Shown piece after piece: positions 1 to 24,960 of a stretch of DNA of 64,000 bases. The notes under the pieces were generated by a model that saw nothing but the letters and a program-made list of their open reading frames with translations, did not search any database and was not told the DNA's origin. The first letter of the stretch is position 1. Each line of letters starts with the position of its first letter. The DNA is taken from assembly GCA_008921705.1 (NCBI GenBank), contig VFFE01007070.1, positions 891,010-955,009 on the forward strand, in the 5' to 3' direction. The DNA is from Burhinus oedicnemus (lineage: Eukaryota > Chordata > Aves > Charadriiformes > Burhinidae). Made by a program: the position numbers and the translations under genes.

Positions 1-835
1 CCCGATGCTGCACACACACACTGTGGCACACAGGGAATTGCTGCTCTGCCTGTGCCCTTCGTTCTGCTGTGCATTCAAGGCCCTTGTGTTTTAAGAGCTC
101 CCTTTGGGTTGCACCAAAATCTCCTATCTATTCACATTAATAGACCGCTCCTGACATTTCAGTTTCAACTGCGTGCTTTTTGTATTTTAAAAAGAAAATT
201 GCACCTGTCCATTTTCAGAGGAAAAAAAGCCACAAGTCGATGAAGCAACATGAACGCAAGTGTTTCCTTCAGCTCAAAAAGATTCTTAAACCTGGCCTAG
301 ATGTCCAAAAGTTTAGATCAAGAGTCATAAAAATATTTAGGCCCTAACCCTGGTGATTTCAAGCACTCTTCTGTTTTCCAGCTGGCTACACATCTAAACA
401 CTTCAGAGCCTCTCATATTGGGAGTACGTGTCCCTTTTTATATCCCAGCAGAATGGAGAGAACACATGCTCCAAAACTGTCAGGCAACACGCAAGCAGAT
501 TCAAGAGCAGACATCAAAACCTTTGCCCATGACACATGAATGTGCACTGAGGATTTGAAATGGCTAAAATCTCTGTATTTGGGGCTACTGCTGAAAGAAA
601 AAAAATGCTTTTGTGACTATGTATTCACAACAGCATCTCCTCTGGAAGGAGCAGCATAATATATTTAACTATACTATATTCTTATCCTAGTATGAAACAC
701 TTGGAAGAAGAGGACAAATCAATGGTGTCAAAGAATCCCACGTTCAGAGGCTCAGGATGTAGCTACTGGGTCCAAGTAACATCCAAATAACAAATCAGAA
801 AAATGTTGCCTTATCATTTCTACCCTTTGATGAAC

Positions 836-866
836 AAGGAAGGAAGGCAGGAAGGAAGGAAGGAAG
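836..866. repeat. (GGAA)n microsatellite
   Basis: About seven GGAA units with one interruption (ggcag). Confidence 0.9.
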
Positions 867-1896
867 ATTAATCGGAGACAAAACAATGAATTAGCTTAAG
901 TAAAAACTAAATCCAAGAGCTATGGAAATTGTTACCGACATTTAAAAAAGCACAATTCAGCATGAGGGGAAAAACACAGAAGGGATTATCTACGAATTCT
1001 GTTTTAGTACCTCCCGTTTGCTCCCACTAGTTTATGATTTCTCTTAACTCCCCAAGTCAGAAACAGGGGACTGAAATAGATACTGCACTGTTGCCTCCTT
1101 TATCTGCTCTAGACAAACTTCTTAAAGTGTCCTGGAATTGCTAGTCCAAGATCTGCCCCGCTAATACTATATATTAGTAGATGCTACATCTCCCAGCCTT
1201 GGCAGTCTAAGCACCATGTATATGAACTGCAAATGCTTCAGATTACTTTATTCATCAAAGTTATTAAGATTGAGAGCGGCAGTGAAAACCTTGGACCTTA
1301 ATTCCCTCCCCTCCTTGCCCACACCCTCATGGTTAACACAGGGAGGGGGTTAGTTTCAGCTTTCCATCTGGATGGGTCACTGGGGCTTTCAGACCAGGTT
1401 CAATACCCAAACAGGGTAAATACAGTTCCTGTGCTGACCAAAGTACAGCAATGCAGAAGCAAAGCAATACCAGTGTGCACAATGTTTTGACCAGGATGTT
1501 TTCATTTAAATCCTGTATTCTCAGCTCAGTTCTGATCACAGAATGGGAAAAATAAGACCCAAACCAAAAATAAACCTTTTGCACTCCAAATTTCCTGGGA
1601 ATGCCATTCGTAAGAACAATAACAATAAAAATAAAAAAGGAGGAAGGGGAAGAAATAAAATATTTTTTTTTTTAAATCACTGCTTGAAAGTGTCATCAAG
1701 CAAAGGTCAAAACTTCAAAAGCAGTCATTGAGTAGCTCAGCCCTGGTTGGCACTAGTTAGAAGAGTCAAGGACACCAGTTAAGTCTATTCTCTCTTGCTT
1801 CCCTTCCCACCTCCTCTGACTAATATTTAAGCTGTGAGCTGTCTAAAGCACACAGAATGTTTTGTTGATCTCAACTGGAGTTTCTAGATACTGCCT

Positions 1897-1928
1897 AATA
1901 TTAGATTTATAAAATATTAGATTTATAA
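1897..1928. repeat. Tandem duplication of a 16-bp AT-rich unit
   Basis: The unit aatattagatttataa is present twice without mismatch, at 1897-1912 and 1913-1928, about 60-90 bp beyond the exon 5 donor. Confidence 0.9.
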
Positions 1929-1990
1929 AAGCAAACCAAGACAATCCTTGTTAGAGTAATATGTGAACCAATAATGCTAATTACCCTTAC

Positions 1991-2194
1991 CCAGGTTGAT
2001 GTGCAAGGAGAGCTTCCCTTTCTGCAGTTCCAGGGTAATGTAGTCTCCACGCTGTCCTTCTCCATGGAATAAGACTCCATCCCCCTGCATGCTCTTGAAC
2101 TTCAAGGAAACCACATCTTTGAATGTGCTCATAAGCTTCTGATTGAACCTGTAGAGGAGTGAACTTCTGCCATCGAAGTCCGCAATATCTGACT
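1991..2194 (-). CDS. CNTNAP5: CNTNAP5 exon 5 (by family numbering): start of the first laminin-G domain
   Basis: Internal coding exon of 204 bp. The acceptor is tctttctcccag ending at 2195; the donor GTAAGG starts at 1990. The first two bases AG complete the Lys codon split with the upstream exon; 67 codons follow and the last G starts the next split codon. The product begins [18 protein letters not shown], the linker and first strand of laminin-G domain 1, then [17 protein letters not shown] (codons 27-43), [18 protein letters not shown] (codons 44-61) and LHINL at the end. The pattern (S/L)LYRF, SL.FK, DG.L, ITLEL..G.L is characteristic of Caspr/neurexin laminin-G modules. This exon discriminates best between paralogues: CNTNAP2 and CNTNAP4 have, as I recall, SDGILLHREGQ-like sequence where this reads [11 protein letters not shown]. 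The open frame continues 5' through the intron for about 50 codons, which is not coding by the splice evidence. Confidence 0.95.
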
Positions 2195-3017
2195 CTGGGA
2201 GAAAGAAGATGGCAAAATGAAGAGGAAGGACAGCATCAGGAGAGGGACAGTGTTTTTTCAAGATCTTTTCAAATATCACTTGGAGCCAGGCATTCTCAGA
2301 AGCGTACATCCACAGGATGTACATGGCATCTGGGCAACCACGTTTCACTCGTTCCCAATCCTCCCCCTCTGTCTAGGGAAAGGGAACACTAGGGTAAAAG
2401 CACAACTTCTCTGCACTTTTCCTCCTCTCTCTCATGCAAGAGTGCTTTCTCACTCAACTTTTTAGAACAGAAAAGGTGCCTTCCATTGTATTGAGATCTC
2501 CAGAGCATTCCTCGCCACTTTTGCTGTTTTTCTCATAAACACACCCAGGATGTCATTCATTACTTTGAACACTTCAGTTCTCACTCCACTTTTTGTAGCT
2601 TCACAAGCATCTGTTGAGTTGTTTCTGTGTGTCGGCCATGCCTGCATCCACCCTTGCATCCAAATAAGCATCATCTTAGCCTCTGAGGGTTGGCTGCTCG
2701 TTTGTGATGGGCATTTATCAACCATGTTTCTGCATGCAAATTGACTAGGCTGGCAGGAATAGCCAAATATCAATTCAAAAAGCTTGTGAAGGGATTTCAT
2801 GGGAACTGAGCATCTAAACTGATTATACACCTTTGAAAATCCTATTAGAAATATATTTTCCCCCTCAGCCAGCCTCTAAAACCCAATCACTGTGATGGGA
2901 AACAAGCTTTGAATTCTTCAATTGCAATTAATATTTCCTTTGCCAGCAGCCTGCAGTACCCTCTTTGCTTTATAAAGTGTTATTTTGAGCAAAATGTATT
3001 TTTAATAAACTTTTTAA

Positions 3018-3033
3018 AATATATATATATATA
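3018..3033. repeat. (AT)n dinucleotide run
   Basis: Uninterrupted AT alternation of about eight units. Confidence 0.9.
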
Positions 3034-5796
3034 ACCAGAACATTTCAGGTAGATTTAAATGCTTTTACCTAACACATTGTATTCAAACATGTGACTGATA
3101 TATGTAAATTCAATTCCAATTTCTATCCAAATGCAATTTGACACAAATTATGGATAAAATCTCTACTTGTAAATAATAAATCTGTCAATTGGTATTTCCT
3201 GTTGTTAAGAAAAAAAATAAAAATTAAGAACACCAGACGATGAAGAATCTGAACAAGGGTTTACTATGCTACATAACTACTGGAATATATGCATAAAGAC
3301 AAAGAATAACTTCACAATAACCAAGAAGAAAGAGCATAGGCTATCTTTGTTTGCAAACCACGTTTTAATGATAATCCAAAGCTATTAGTTTTCCATTTTC
3401 TTTTGAAAAATAACTGAAAGATCCCAATACAAAACAATCAAGACTTCCAGATCAGCAACTGCATTGTGATTAAAGTTGGTGATTTAAGTCACCTAAGCTC
3501 CCTTGAGAGTTATTCTGTCCTTTTGAGTGTTAATAGTTGTTTCATTTGCTCCTTTTTTAAAAACAGAAATAATAAGGGTTGGGGGTTTTTTCCCCCATTT
3601 TTCTCTTTTTTTTAAACTGGACCAAGGTTTAAAAAAGTTTGCAATTAAAAGCTATTATAACCTCAGAAAATAAAAGACCTGTTAATGATTTGTTACCATG
3701 AAAACTACCCTGCACGTCAGTATGACAGTTTGTACAGAAGTTTGGTGACACACTCACAAACTTGGAGGGAGCTCAAAATTTAAATTTAATGGGAATTCTG
3801 TCACTCCAAAACTGATTCCATTCCCAATCAGAAGGCGATCGATTATTTCTCATGAAAATAAAACTACAAAGAAATTCAACACTGGGAAAAATTCACTCCA
3901 GAATAAACTAAGATCAACTTCTTATCTATGATGTCAGAATTACAACATGCTGTTTAGCATCATACATGGAACATTTGCTAGGTTAGGAAGTATCATGAAT
4001 ACAACAGTATTCATTCCATCTGCTATTACTGTTTTTTTACTTCTGAATTAGGTGTTCAGAAAGAGCTCCTTCAGAATTGCTGATTTCTCTCTATTGACAC
4101 CTTGACTGCCAGTTTCTATAAAGGGAATTAAATGCATAGTTTAGTTCTTATGAATTTCCCCTAGCTACATTAAATACTTCAATTTGTTTAAAGTAAATTG
4201 CAAGTGTATCATAAAAATAGTTTCATTTTAACACAGGCAAAAATTAGGAAATAGCTTATAAAGAACTTATAGTCTTTGATTTGCAGTGCCTTTTGCAGTT
4301 AAAGTTGATTTTCTTCCTAGCTCTCAAAAACAAAGATACTGTAAGAGAGCACTGATTCAATGTTGCTGTAATAGCAGCCCTTTTTTCTTCTTCTTCTTAA
4401 GATCCAAGACTTCAACCAGTCTGAATTCACACTTCAGTCCTTGTTCTTAACTCTCCACTAAGCCACAGCATAACACACAGTTTCCTGAAGAGCTCTACTA
4501 CTGACGTTTACAGAGTATAACACAAAGGAAAACCTGTTTCTGAAAAGTTCTGCTTCACTAATTATCAGTTGTGAGTACACTGGCCAATAAATAGCCCTGA
4601 ACGAAATGGGAATATGTCAAATAAACGCTAACACTGGCAGCCAAAAGTCATTAGTGGCAGTTTGCATGACAACAAATCGTTGGCTTCCTGTTAAAAATTG
4701 AGAGATACAGCACAATTCTAAGACAGTCAGTCCAGAAAACCTGCTTGTTTGCTTAGTGTTTATTTAGTCCATGTATGTCCATAATCCACTTGCAGCAAGA
4801 GAACAAGGATCAGAAATCGAAAGTGAGATCAGGCAAAAGACACTTCTTTCATGTTATTCTCTGACCAACAATTTAAGCAGATGCCTCTGCTGTAAATACA
4901 TATGTACTTCTGCTCACAGGTGAAGAAGTTCCCATAAAATAGAAATCATTCATCACGCTTTTCTGAAATCCAGTAGAGTTTCTGGCCCCAGGGGTCCTGG
5001 TTACATTATTCCATTTGAATTTTCTTTCCCAACACAGATCCAAACATTGAAGTCACTTGGGAGTGGGCAGAAACACAGGCAGTTGAAGTTAGATTACCAG
5101 GTTAATTCAGCATTAGGAAAAAAAAAAAAAGGAATGTGACCACAGGGCTCAACCCGTGGGACCAGCTATGCCAAGAGGAGCCAGGCTGGGAGCAAGGTGA
5201 GATCATGGAGTTTGCTCCTGCAGCAATCTGCTCCTGGCAGCATGGCAGCAGAGAGGATACATAGTCATTCTAACAAAGATGGTTCTCCTAGTGATTTTGG
5301 AAAAAGTAAATACTTACACGGCAAAGTTAGTCCAAAATACAAAAATATCCTCTAGGAACAGTTGCAATTTGAGACAGGAACTTTTGGTCTTGGACTTGCA
5401 GCAATGAACAGAAGCTTTAACCCCCTGCAGGATGGAGGAGGACTGTTCCTGGTCTGAACAGTTGTCTCTCCTGGCCAGTCATGCTTTACTGGCTTGAGTG
5501 AGTCTGATGCAATCTGACTTCCCTCTCCATACCTTTCTCAGCCATGCAGTCCAAGGGATGAATGTGGATGAGCACCTCAGAGGTGACAGTTCTGCTATGC
5601 AACTTCATCCCTATCACAAACCTACGTCTGCATCTTGGTAATCAATTGTTTGGGTATTTATCTTACACAGCTGGTTACAAGCACTACTGGTCATTGCCCA
5701 TCGGCCATAAAGTGGTTCCCTGCAATGCATTCTATTCTATTTCATAAGAAGACAAAGAAGACAAAGGAGAGGATGAAGGAAGGTGGGAGGAAAAAG

Positions 5797-5813
5797 AAAA
5801 AAAAAAAAAAAAA
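5797..5813. repeat. Poly-A run in a purine-rich tract
   Basis: Seventeen A at the end of a purine-rich stretch that begins near 5748. Confidence 0.85.
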
Positions 5814-6687
5814 GATCCAGTAAAAATATCATTTGATCAAAAAGCACAATATCAGATCATATTCCCTGAAGCAATGACAGCAAAAGATTAGAAATCCGAG
5901 TCCTGAACTGCAAATGAAGAACTCGGCTTTCAAAAGCAGAATATACCCTGTGTCACAGCCTATGGTTTCTCTAGTGTGTTCCCAGCCTGTTAACTGCACA
6001 TACGCCTGACTCTGCTGGTGCATTTTGGGCACTTAACCAGTTACAGAGTATCAGCAGCATCTTCAATGCAGCTATAAATCTTATCCTATAAAAGCAACTG
6101 TGTCAGTAGATTTTTTTTTCTTCCTGTGCTAAACTAACAAGACTTTTCCCAAGTATAAAGGTATACCCACTCCCCCCCTCACCGCCCCCAGCATCAAAAG
6201 CAATTGGTTTGCCATTTGTCTGAACACATCCTCTGTTGCAGGTCTGGTTATCTGTTACAATCGCACTGCTTCCAGAGCCACTGCTGCAAAGGGACTGTGA
6301 AAGCTTACGCTTACCTCTGCATGGAAATTTCCATTTAATTCATCATAAATCCTTTTCTGAACAGGAAACATTAATGTATATTCTCGGATCAAGATCATCT
6401 CCTACCTATTTTGAGGATGCGAGACGGAATCTCTACAGGAATTTCACATAAATGTAATTAATTTTCTTTTAAATACATACTTGCTGTGTAAGAAAGTAAA
6501 CAAGAATTAGCATGTGTCATCTGTGAATTCCAGCTGCTTTGATGGCCTTGGAGTGCTTTGTTGCACAGGAACTTCGATCTCTGTGGGATAGGGTCAAGCA
6601 CGCTTATGTGTCTGAAAGAGCTTTGCTGTTAAAAACATGTTTTTGTGTTCCAAAGAAGCAATGTCAACTGGCAGCCAATTAGAGGGT

Positions 6688-6747
6688 GAAAAGAGAGAGG
6701 GAGGGGGAAAAAAGAAAAAGAAAAAAAAAAAAAAAGGAAGAAGAAAG
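6688..6747. repeat. 60-nt uninterrupted polypurine tract
   Basis: Sixty consecutive purines, GA-rich in the first third and A-rich afterwards, with no pyrimidine. Long homopurine tracts can adopt triplex structures in principle; nothing here shows a function. Confidence 0.85.
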
Positions 6748-9053
6748 CTATCTTGTTTGAAAAATGAGTTTTGGGGACAAATTCATAATAGTAAATTACT
6801 TCTAGCAGGAGTAATAAACACTAGTGAGTGCCATTCATCAGCACAGTGCAATCACATGTTAAGTTAGCCACTTCGGCATCCACTGCACATAGCAGTTAAT
6901 CTCAAATATGATGCTTCAGTATTTTTTGTTACTGTGTCCTGGCAGTGTTTGGTGACCTACAAGACCTGATGCCTTCCACACACACCCCCTACTAAACAGT
7001 CATCACTGAAAGCTGCATTTGCCAGAAGTTAGCGCAAGGTTGTGTTCCTGGGACCTCTTCAGCAAAGTATGCTGCACAGGACAGTCACACTCCAAAAATG
7101 GCAGATCAGAGCCTTGCGCTGGCACAAGAGTGTCACATTCACCTAACTTTGCCATCACAAAAACGCTTAAGCAGCAGCAAAGCCACAAACCTCTCCTACA
7201 GCTGTCATCTCCTGCTCAAATACGCAAGGTTAAAAAGGAGCTGATGTGAGCAGAGACCACCCAAGGAGCCACGGGCTATTTTGCACACCCTGGTGTACGA
7301 CAGCGAGGAGCTCAGCTGCACGTTTGGCAGTAGTCCTGTGCAGCCGCACAGGAAATGCAGACAGCCTAAGCTCTCAGCCTCCCCAGACTTTCGTTTCAGC
7401 CAACCAATGCATGCTGCCGCTCACACAAAAAGGATCTCCAGCGTGCCTGTAAATGAAAACTTTACTTCTGCGTTTTTTTGCCTTGGATATGAATATAGAG
7501 CAACTCTGTTTTCAGATCAGGTGCTGCTCTTCTGGGGCAACATTTGCCTGAAAGGTGGAATGGACACCCAGCAGTCCAGCATAATCTGAATTTCAACCTG
7601 TTTCTACAAGTGGGCTAAGAGGTAGAAATGACCCCACAGCCACACGTGCATGTTTGTGCAGGATTTGGTTCATATGTGTTCCCCATGCACATGTCGTCTT
7701 TTTATCTTATACTTAAGGACTGGATTCAAAGCTAAAATGTCAGTGGAAATCCTTTCTTCAACTTCAGTGGACTTAAGATCAAATACTCTGGCTTTGTTGA
7801 CCTATAGAAGCCTTTAAGTCATTCCAACATTTTAAAAAAGAATTGGGCATAACTGGGAATTAGGCTCTTACAGATGCATTTATATCAGCTGAAGCCTTTG
7901 GTACAGGTAGGTGACTATAATGCTGTTCCTACTCCCAGCCTCACATCCCTTCTTTCATATACACACAGAAACTTTCATGACGGGTCATCTCTTAGAGATG
8001 GTGCACATTTGGGACTTTTGTTCTTCTAGCTACATTTCCTTCCTGGCTTGTCCAACAGCCTATCCTATCTCTAGTGGATTATTTTATTTTATTTATTTTT
8101 TTTTAAAAAACTCTTTTCAAATTACTAATCGTTGTGGTTTGGGCTGGAGTGGCCATATCTTGTGCCAAAATTGAACATGGTGGATGAGTCTGTATGCTGT
8201 CGAAGAGTACAAAATGCTGTTATGTAGCTGTACGCCAGCTCAGGATCTGCTGTAGATAATTCTGTCAGTGTAACAGTAAAGATGACATTTTATAAATGAT
8301 CAAACATCTTCTGTACAATGCTGGAGCGCCTGGGTTAGGAGTAGCCAAGACTGTGAAACTATATATGCAAAACTTGTAGGCAGGTACTGCTTGACATATG
8401 CAATTTGCCAGAGAGAAATTTGAATGGCACATTTATATAAACGGAATGAATATTTCAACACTCTGTAAAACTTTTATGAATCCCTTTATTTCTTTTCTGG
8501 CTTGCTTCAATCTCATACCTTAATTCTGCACAGCCATTTTTATTTCCTGTAACTGCAGGGTAGAGGACAAAAATGAAGACTTAGATGATATCAGTGCAAG
8601 AAAACTCAGCCCGCAAGTGACTCTGAAGTCTTCTTCATATCCAATCTGACATGACAGTAGTGCTGTGTAGTCTTTCACATGGAGTAGCACCAAAACACAT
8701 TCAGCTACAAAAGTTTCAACCCTCAGTTTGAGTTCTATTTGTTGCAAATCTGTTTAGACCATACACTTCACTGCAGAGGTTTGGTCATCATTAATAAAAG
8801 AAAGCTCTTTGAAAACAGATGAGATAGCTGCTTTGGAATGATGTCATCAAGGATAGTTGGCTTTGATTTATAGGTTTCAGTTTCCGTGTCCACTGGTAGG
8901 GCTGGAAAAGGTCTCTTGACTTAGTGACTATCCATCCAGACCAGTCTGTTGCAGGTCTGTACTTAAATGAATGATAGTCCACAGTGTCATCAAAGTAGTC
9001 TCCATCAAAGTAGGTGGAGAAGCAGCATTTAAAAAAAGCTGAATGGATCTTTT

Positions 9054-9079
9054 AGATCTACACACAGATCTACACACAG
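9054..9079. repeat. Tandem duplication of a 12-bp unit
   Basis: The unit agatctacacac is repeated twice, with a further ag at the end. Confidence 0.9.
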
Positions 9080-10065
9080 ACTGTAACATGGATCTTCCTG
9101 TGAAACCATGTGAATCAGTCCTAAGACCTGAGTGCAGTGATGAGGCCACTAACACTCCTGGAGCTGTGCCTCTGTTCGATGGGATCATGTGAATCAAAAG
9201 GTTTAAGACACTTTGCTCTTTAATTCTGCTCAGATGGATTTAAGAAGTCTCTCAAATAAGAGTGTTTCCACTTATTATCTTACAACCACTTTCCGGCACC
9301 CGGCAGGAGCAGATGAGGACCAAAGCTAAATGGGGAGATGTACAAGTACAGTAGTGTCACATGATGGTGACTTGTGCCGCACCATGTTGAACTTACTGGT
9401 AGCACATTGTTAATCCCCTGAATTCTCCCTAGCACAATCTCCCCCATCTCCAGCAGTGTCTCAAGTCACGCTTGACCGTTTCAGAAATAACCCCACAGCC
9501 ACCCGAGAAACAAGTACATGACTTGTGTTTCCTCATTTGTGGACTTGTTTTTGTTTTGTGCAAGGGAGAAACACTGGTCCTTTTTCTTTACGTTCATAGT
9601 CTTCCGTGGTGATAGGTCATATATCTGCAGCAGTACACCAAGAAAACTATGTGGCCAAAATTTCCCAAGGCAGCAAAGTTTATAGGCTGCTCCAAAGTCC
9701 ATGTGACAAAGCGCTGCAGACTATGTCTTAGAGCATCATCACCACGTGTTATGAAGAAGAGTGCCAAAAAAACCACTCATGCAAAAGCAGTTTAAGCAGC
9801 AGACAAGTTCTCTGCTTTCTGTAGCTCTAAAATCATCAGCCTCAAACAGAAGTACTAGCTGCACAATTGCAACACTTCCCTCAACAACCAGTCAACTTGC
9901 CTTAAAAACAAAAATTAACTATTTTAGCAAAAGGTGGTAACATTCCTAAATAAAGCCCTACAAAAGATCCCAAGCAGCTCTGTGCCCTCCAGCGGGGTGG
10001 GAGGTTTTGCAGCATCTGACTGCCTTGCACTCACAAGAGCAGCAAATTGCTTTGTGGTGGGCTCA

Positions 10066-22439
<12,374 letters not shown>

Positions 22440-24960
22440 GGTAAATGTCCTGTCTATTTGAAAATACATCCCAGCAGACATATTAGTGGAAAGCAGACGC
22501 TTGGAGGAGGCAGTGCAGTTGCAGCGTATGTAAGGATGGAGTGGGAAAGATTGGTAAAAGAAACGTGCTACGTTTTAAAAAAAGGTTACAACTCAATAGG
22601 GACAATGAGTTACTATTGGTCATTCTAATACCCATATGAATTGAAATTCTTCTACGTTAGTGTGTTAGATATGGGTTATCAAGAACATGACCAGGTGATG
22701 TTATCACTTCACACAATGGTAGATACGGCAGTAAAAAAAGATCCATGACTACAGAAAACAGAGACCTCTGCCACTTTTGAATAGAGAGGGTAACCGCCAT
22801 AGTGACTTAAACTCTGAATTTTAGAAAATAGGAGTGCACAACTGCTGGAGTTGATAGGCAAGATACCTAACACAGGGGCACAGTGCTTGCATTAGGCAGA
22901 AGCAGCACTCAGGATGAGAGCACTGCTACTGAGGAGCTACTCTGCAACACTGGCCACAAGACATTGAAATTCAACACACTCAACAGCAGAGCTACACACA
23001 CACACAAAGAAAAAAATATTCCTTTAAAGCAGAGCTGAATTTCAAAAAGAGGAAATACATAAAAATTATGACTTGTTAGATAGAAATTAAAAGTAACAAC
23101 AGGAGAAATTATTTTAAGTGCCATAGAGGTATTTTAAAGTCATCATACTAGACATTCAAAATAAATACATGCCACTCATTCTGAAAACAAATTTCTTTAA
23201 AAGGAAAGAACTAAAACCAATCTGGTAAAACAAGAAGCTGTTTTAAGTAGGAAGACTTTCTTCTAAAGGATTCACAATTAAATGACGAAAATGGAAGTCA
23301 GGATCAGCTAAGTAAATGTAGAGCACCAGCATAATGTAGAACTTAAAAAAATAGTAAGTCATTTGATATAAGGCATAAAAACTATCAATAAATAACTTTT
23401 TAAACATGTGATAGGCAGAAAACCTGAGAAAAAGTCTGCAAGACAGCCTTGAAGAAGACAAGGCTGTAGCTGAGATATTAAATGAATTCTTTGCATCAGA
23501 GCTGAGTAGGATACAGCCTAGGGTATTTTCAACTCTAAGCTCTTTCTTTTGGGGGAACAGGTGAGAAAAAGCATTTTAAATTGAAATACTGAATTAACAT
23601 ATAAAATGAACAGAAGAAATCCACTAAGGTCTGTTAATACTCTTCCACAAGGAAATTCAATATAAAATTGCTCACCTATTAGCTGTGATGTCTATCCTAT
23701 GAAGGAAATTTACTTCATTACCAGAGAAACAAAAGGTGGCAAATGCACATTTTAAAGGGCTTTAAGACAGGCCTGGGTATCCACATGCAAATAAACCCAT
23801 AAATCAGCAGAATTTATTTTAAAAATCAGAATATACAAACAAGCAGATCATTATATCATGACTGAAAGATGTCTTGTTTCTTCAAAGGGAAGACAGACAC
23901 CACAAATATATTAAAGTCTTCAAAGGAATCAGTTTATGTATTGATAACGATGGTACAATTGATACTATACACTTGCACTTTCATCAAGTTATTGTTGAAA
24001 ATCACTGAAAGACAAAAAGCAAACAAACCAAGCTGATACAAGACAAAAGGGAACGTGCCTTTATGGGTTAGTAATTTATTAGAGAAAATAACAACAAAAG
24101 GAAAGAAAGGTTGGGAAGAAAATTATCAGTGGACACTAGGGAGATCTGATCAGATCTATGGTATTTCTTGACTTCATAAATGCCGTATCAAAGAAAACAT
24201 GGAATATAGAAAAACAACACAACTTCATGATAACATGAAATTTGGTGGGTTGTAAAAATACTGACTGACTGTGAAAAGCTGCGCAAGGATCTGATGATAC
24301 TGAATGATCAGGCACCAAAATGGAAAATTAATAGCATAGTAAAGTACCAAGCACACAAACAAAATAATCCTCACTACACACCCCACACCACTACCTCTCA
24401 AAATAGGTTGGAAATCTGTTAATGTCATTCATGAATCTTGAAGCCTTGTAAACCATTGGATGCAAGCATCAGTTCTGAACTCAAACGTGGCCAAAAACCC
24501 AAAAAAGATATTTGGAATTACTAGAAAAAGTAGAGAACCAGCCAACCAGAAAGCATCAATATAACATTATATATTAAACATCTAAGTGACTGCAACTTGA
24601 AAACTGTGAAGCTTTTGTCTCTCCATCTGACAAAGATATAGTTGAATTGGAAAAAAAATATAGAAAAAGGCAAGAAGGTAGGCCAATGGTATAAAATACC
24701 TTCAGAATCTGAAAAGATTAAGCAGACTAGGATTTTTCAGGCTGAAAAAATGATGTCTGAAGTGGAATAGAACACACGGCTATAAAATAATGAATAACAG
24801 ACATAGCAGAAGATTGGGGAAGTATTATTCACGCTTACTAGCACATGAAAGCTAAACAACTAACAGCATTTTCAGACAACCTGTGGACCCAGCAGCTTTC
24901 ATTTTGCTGGGGATTCCTGGACATACCTTTTCTAGTCAGATTTTTAGGTCTGCCTACATG
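22440..24960 (+). mobile_element. Old, heavily decayed CR1-family LINE (ORF2 relic)
   Basis: Several segments match, in the right order, the ORF2 region of amniote CR1 LINEs as I remember the consensus: attaaatgaattctttgcat (about 23476), the reverse-transcriptase strand region gatactatacacttgcactt (about 23961), gactgtgaaaagctgcgcaa (about 24266), accaaaatggaaaattaat (about 24314), aaaagattaagcagactagg (about 24712), ataaaataatgaataacag (about 24782) and aacctgtggac (about 24878). These run from the linker before the reverse transcriptase, through it, to near the ORF end. Many stops and indels mean no frame survives. The 5' limit is uncertain (the part before about 23020 is weaker) and the 3' UTR and terminal repeat appear absent. 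It is antisense to the host gene. The divergence suggests an insertion far older than the CR1 at 52.6 kb. Confidence 0.7.

Larger units (their letters stand above)
1..1990 (-). other. Intron downstream of exon 5 (partial)
   Basis: Non-coding sequence from the exon 5 donor at 1990 to the window edge. It contains a GGAA-type simple repeat at 836-866 and a tandem duplication of a 16-bp AT-rich unit at 1897-1928, just beyond the donor. No later CNTNAP exon is recognisable, so the next exon lies beyond the window. Open frames at 1333-1584 and 1543-1731 overlap on opposite strands and match nothing I know. Confidence 0.8.

Noticed and set aside
2462..2830. Minus-strand open frame of 122 codons upstream of exon 5
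   Set aside because: It overlaps a plus-strand frame, shows no domain and lies in the intron; exon 5 already has a clean acceptor and joins exon 4 in phase.
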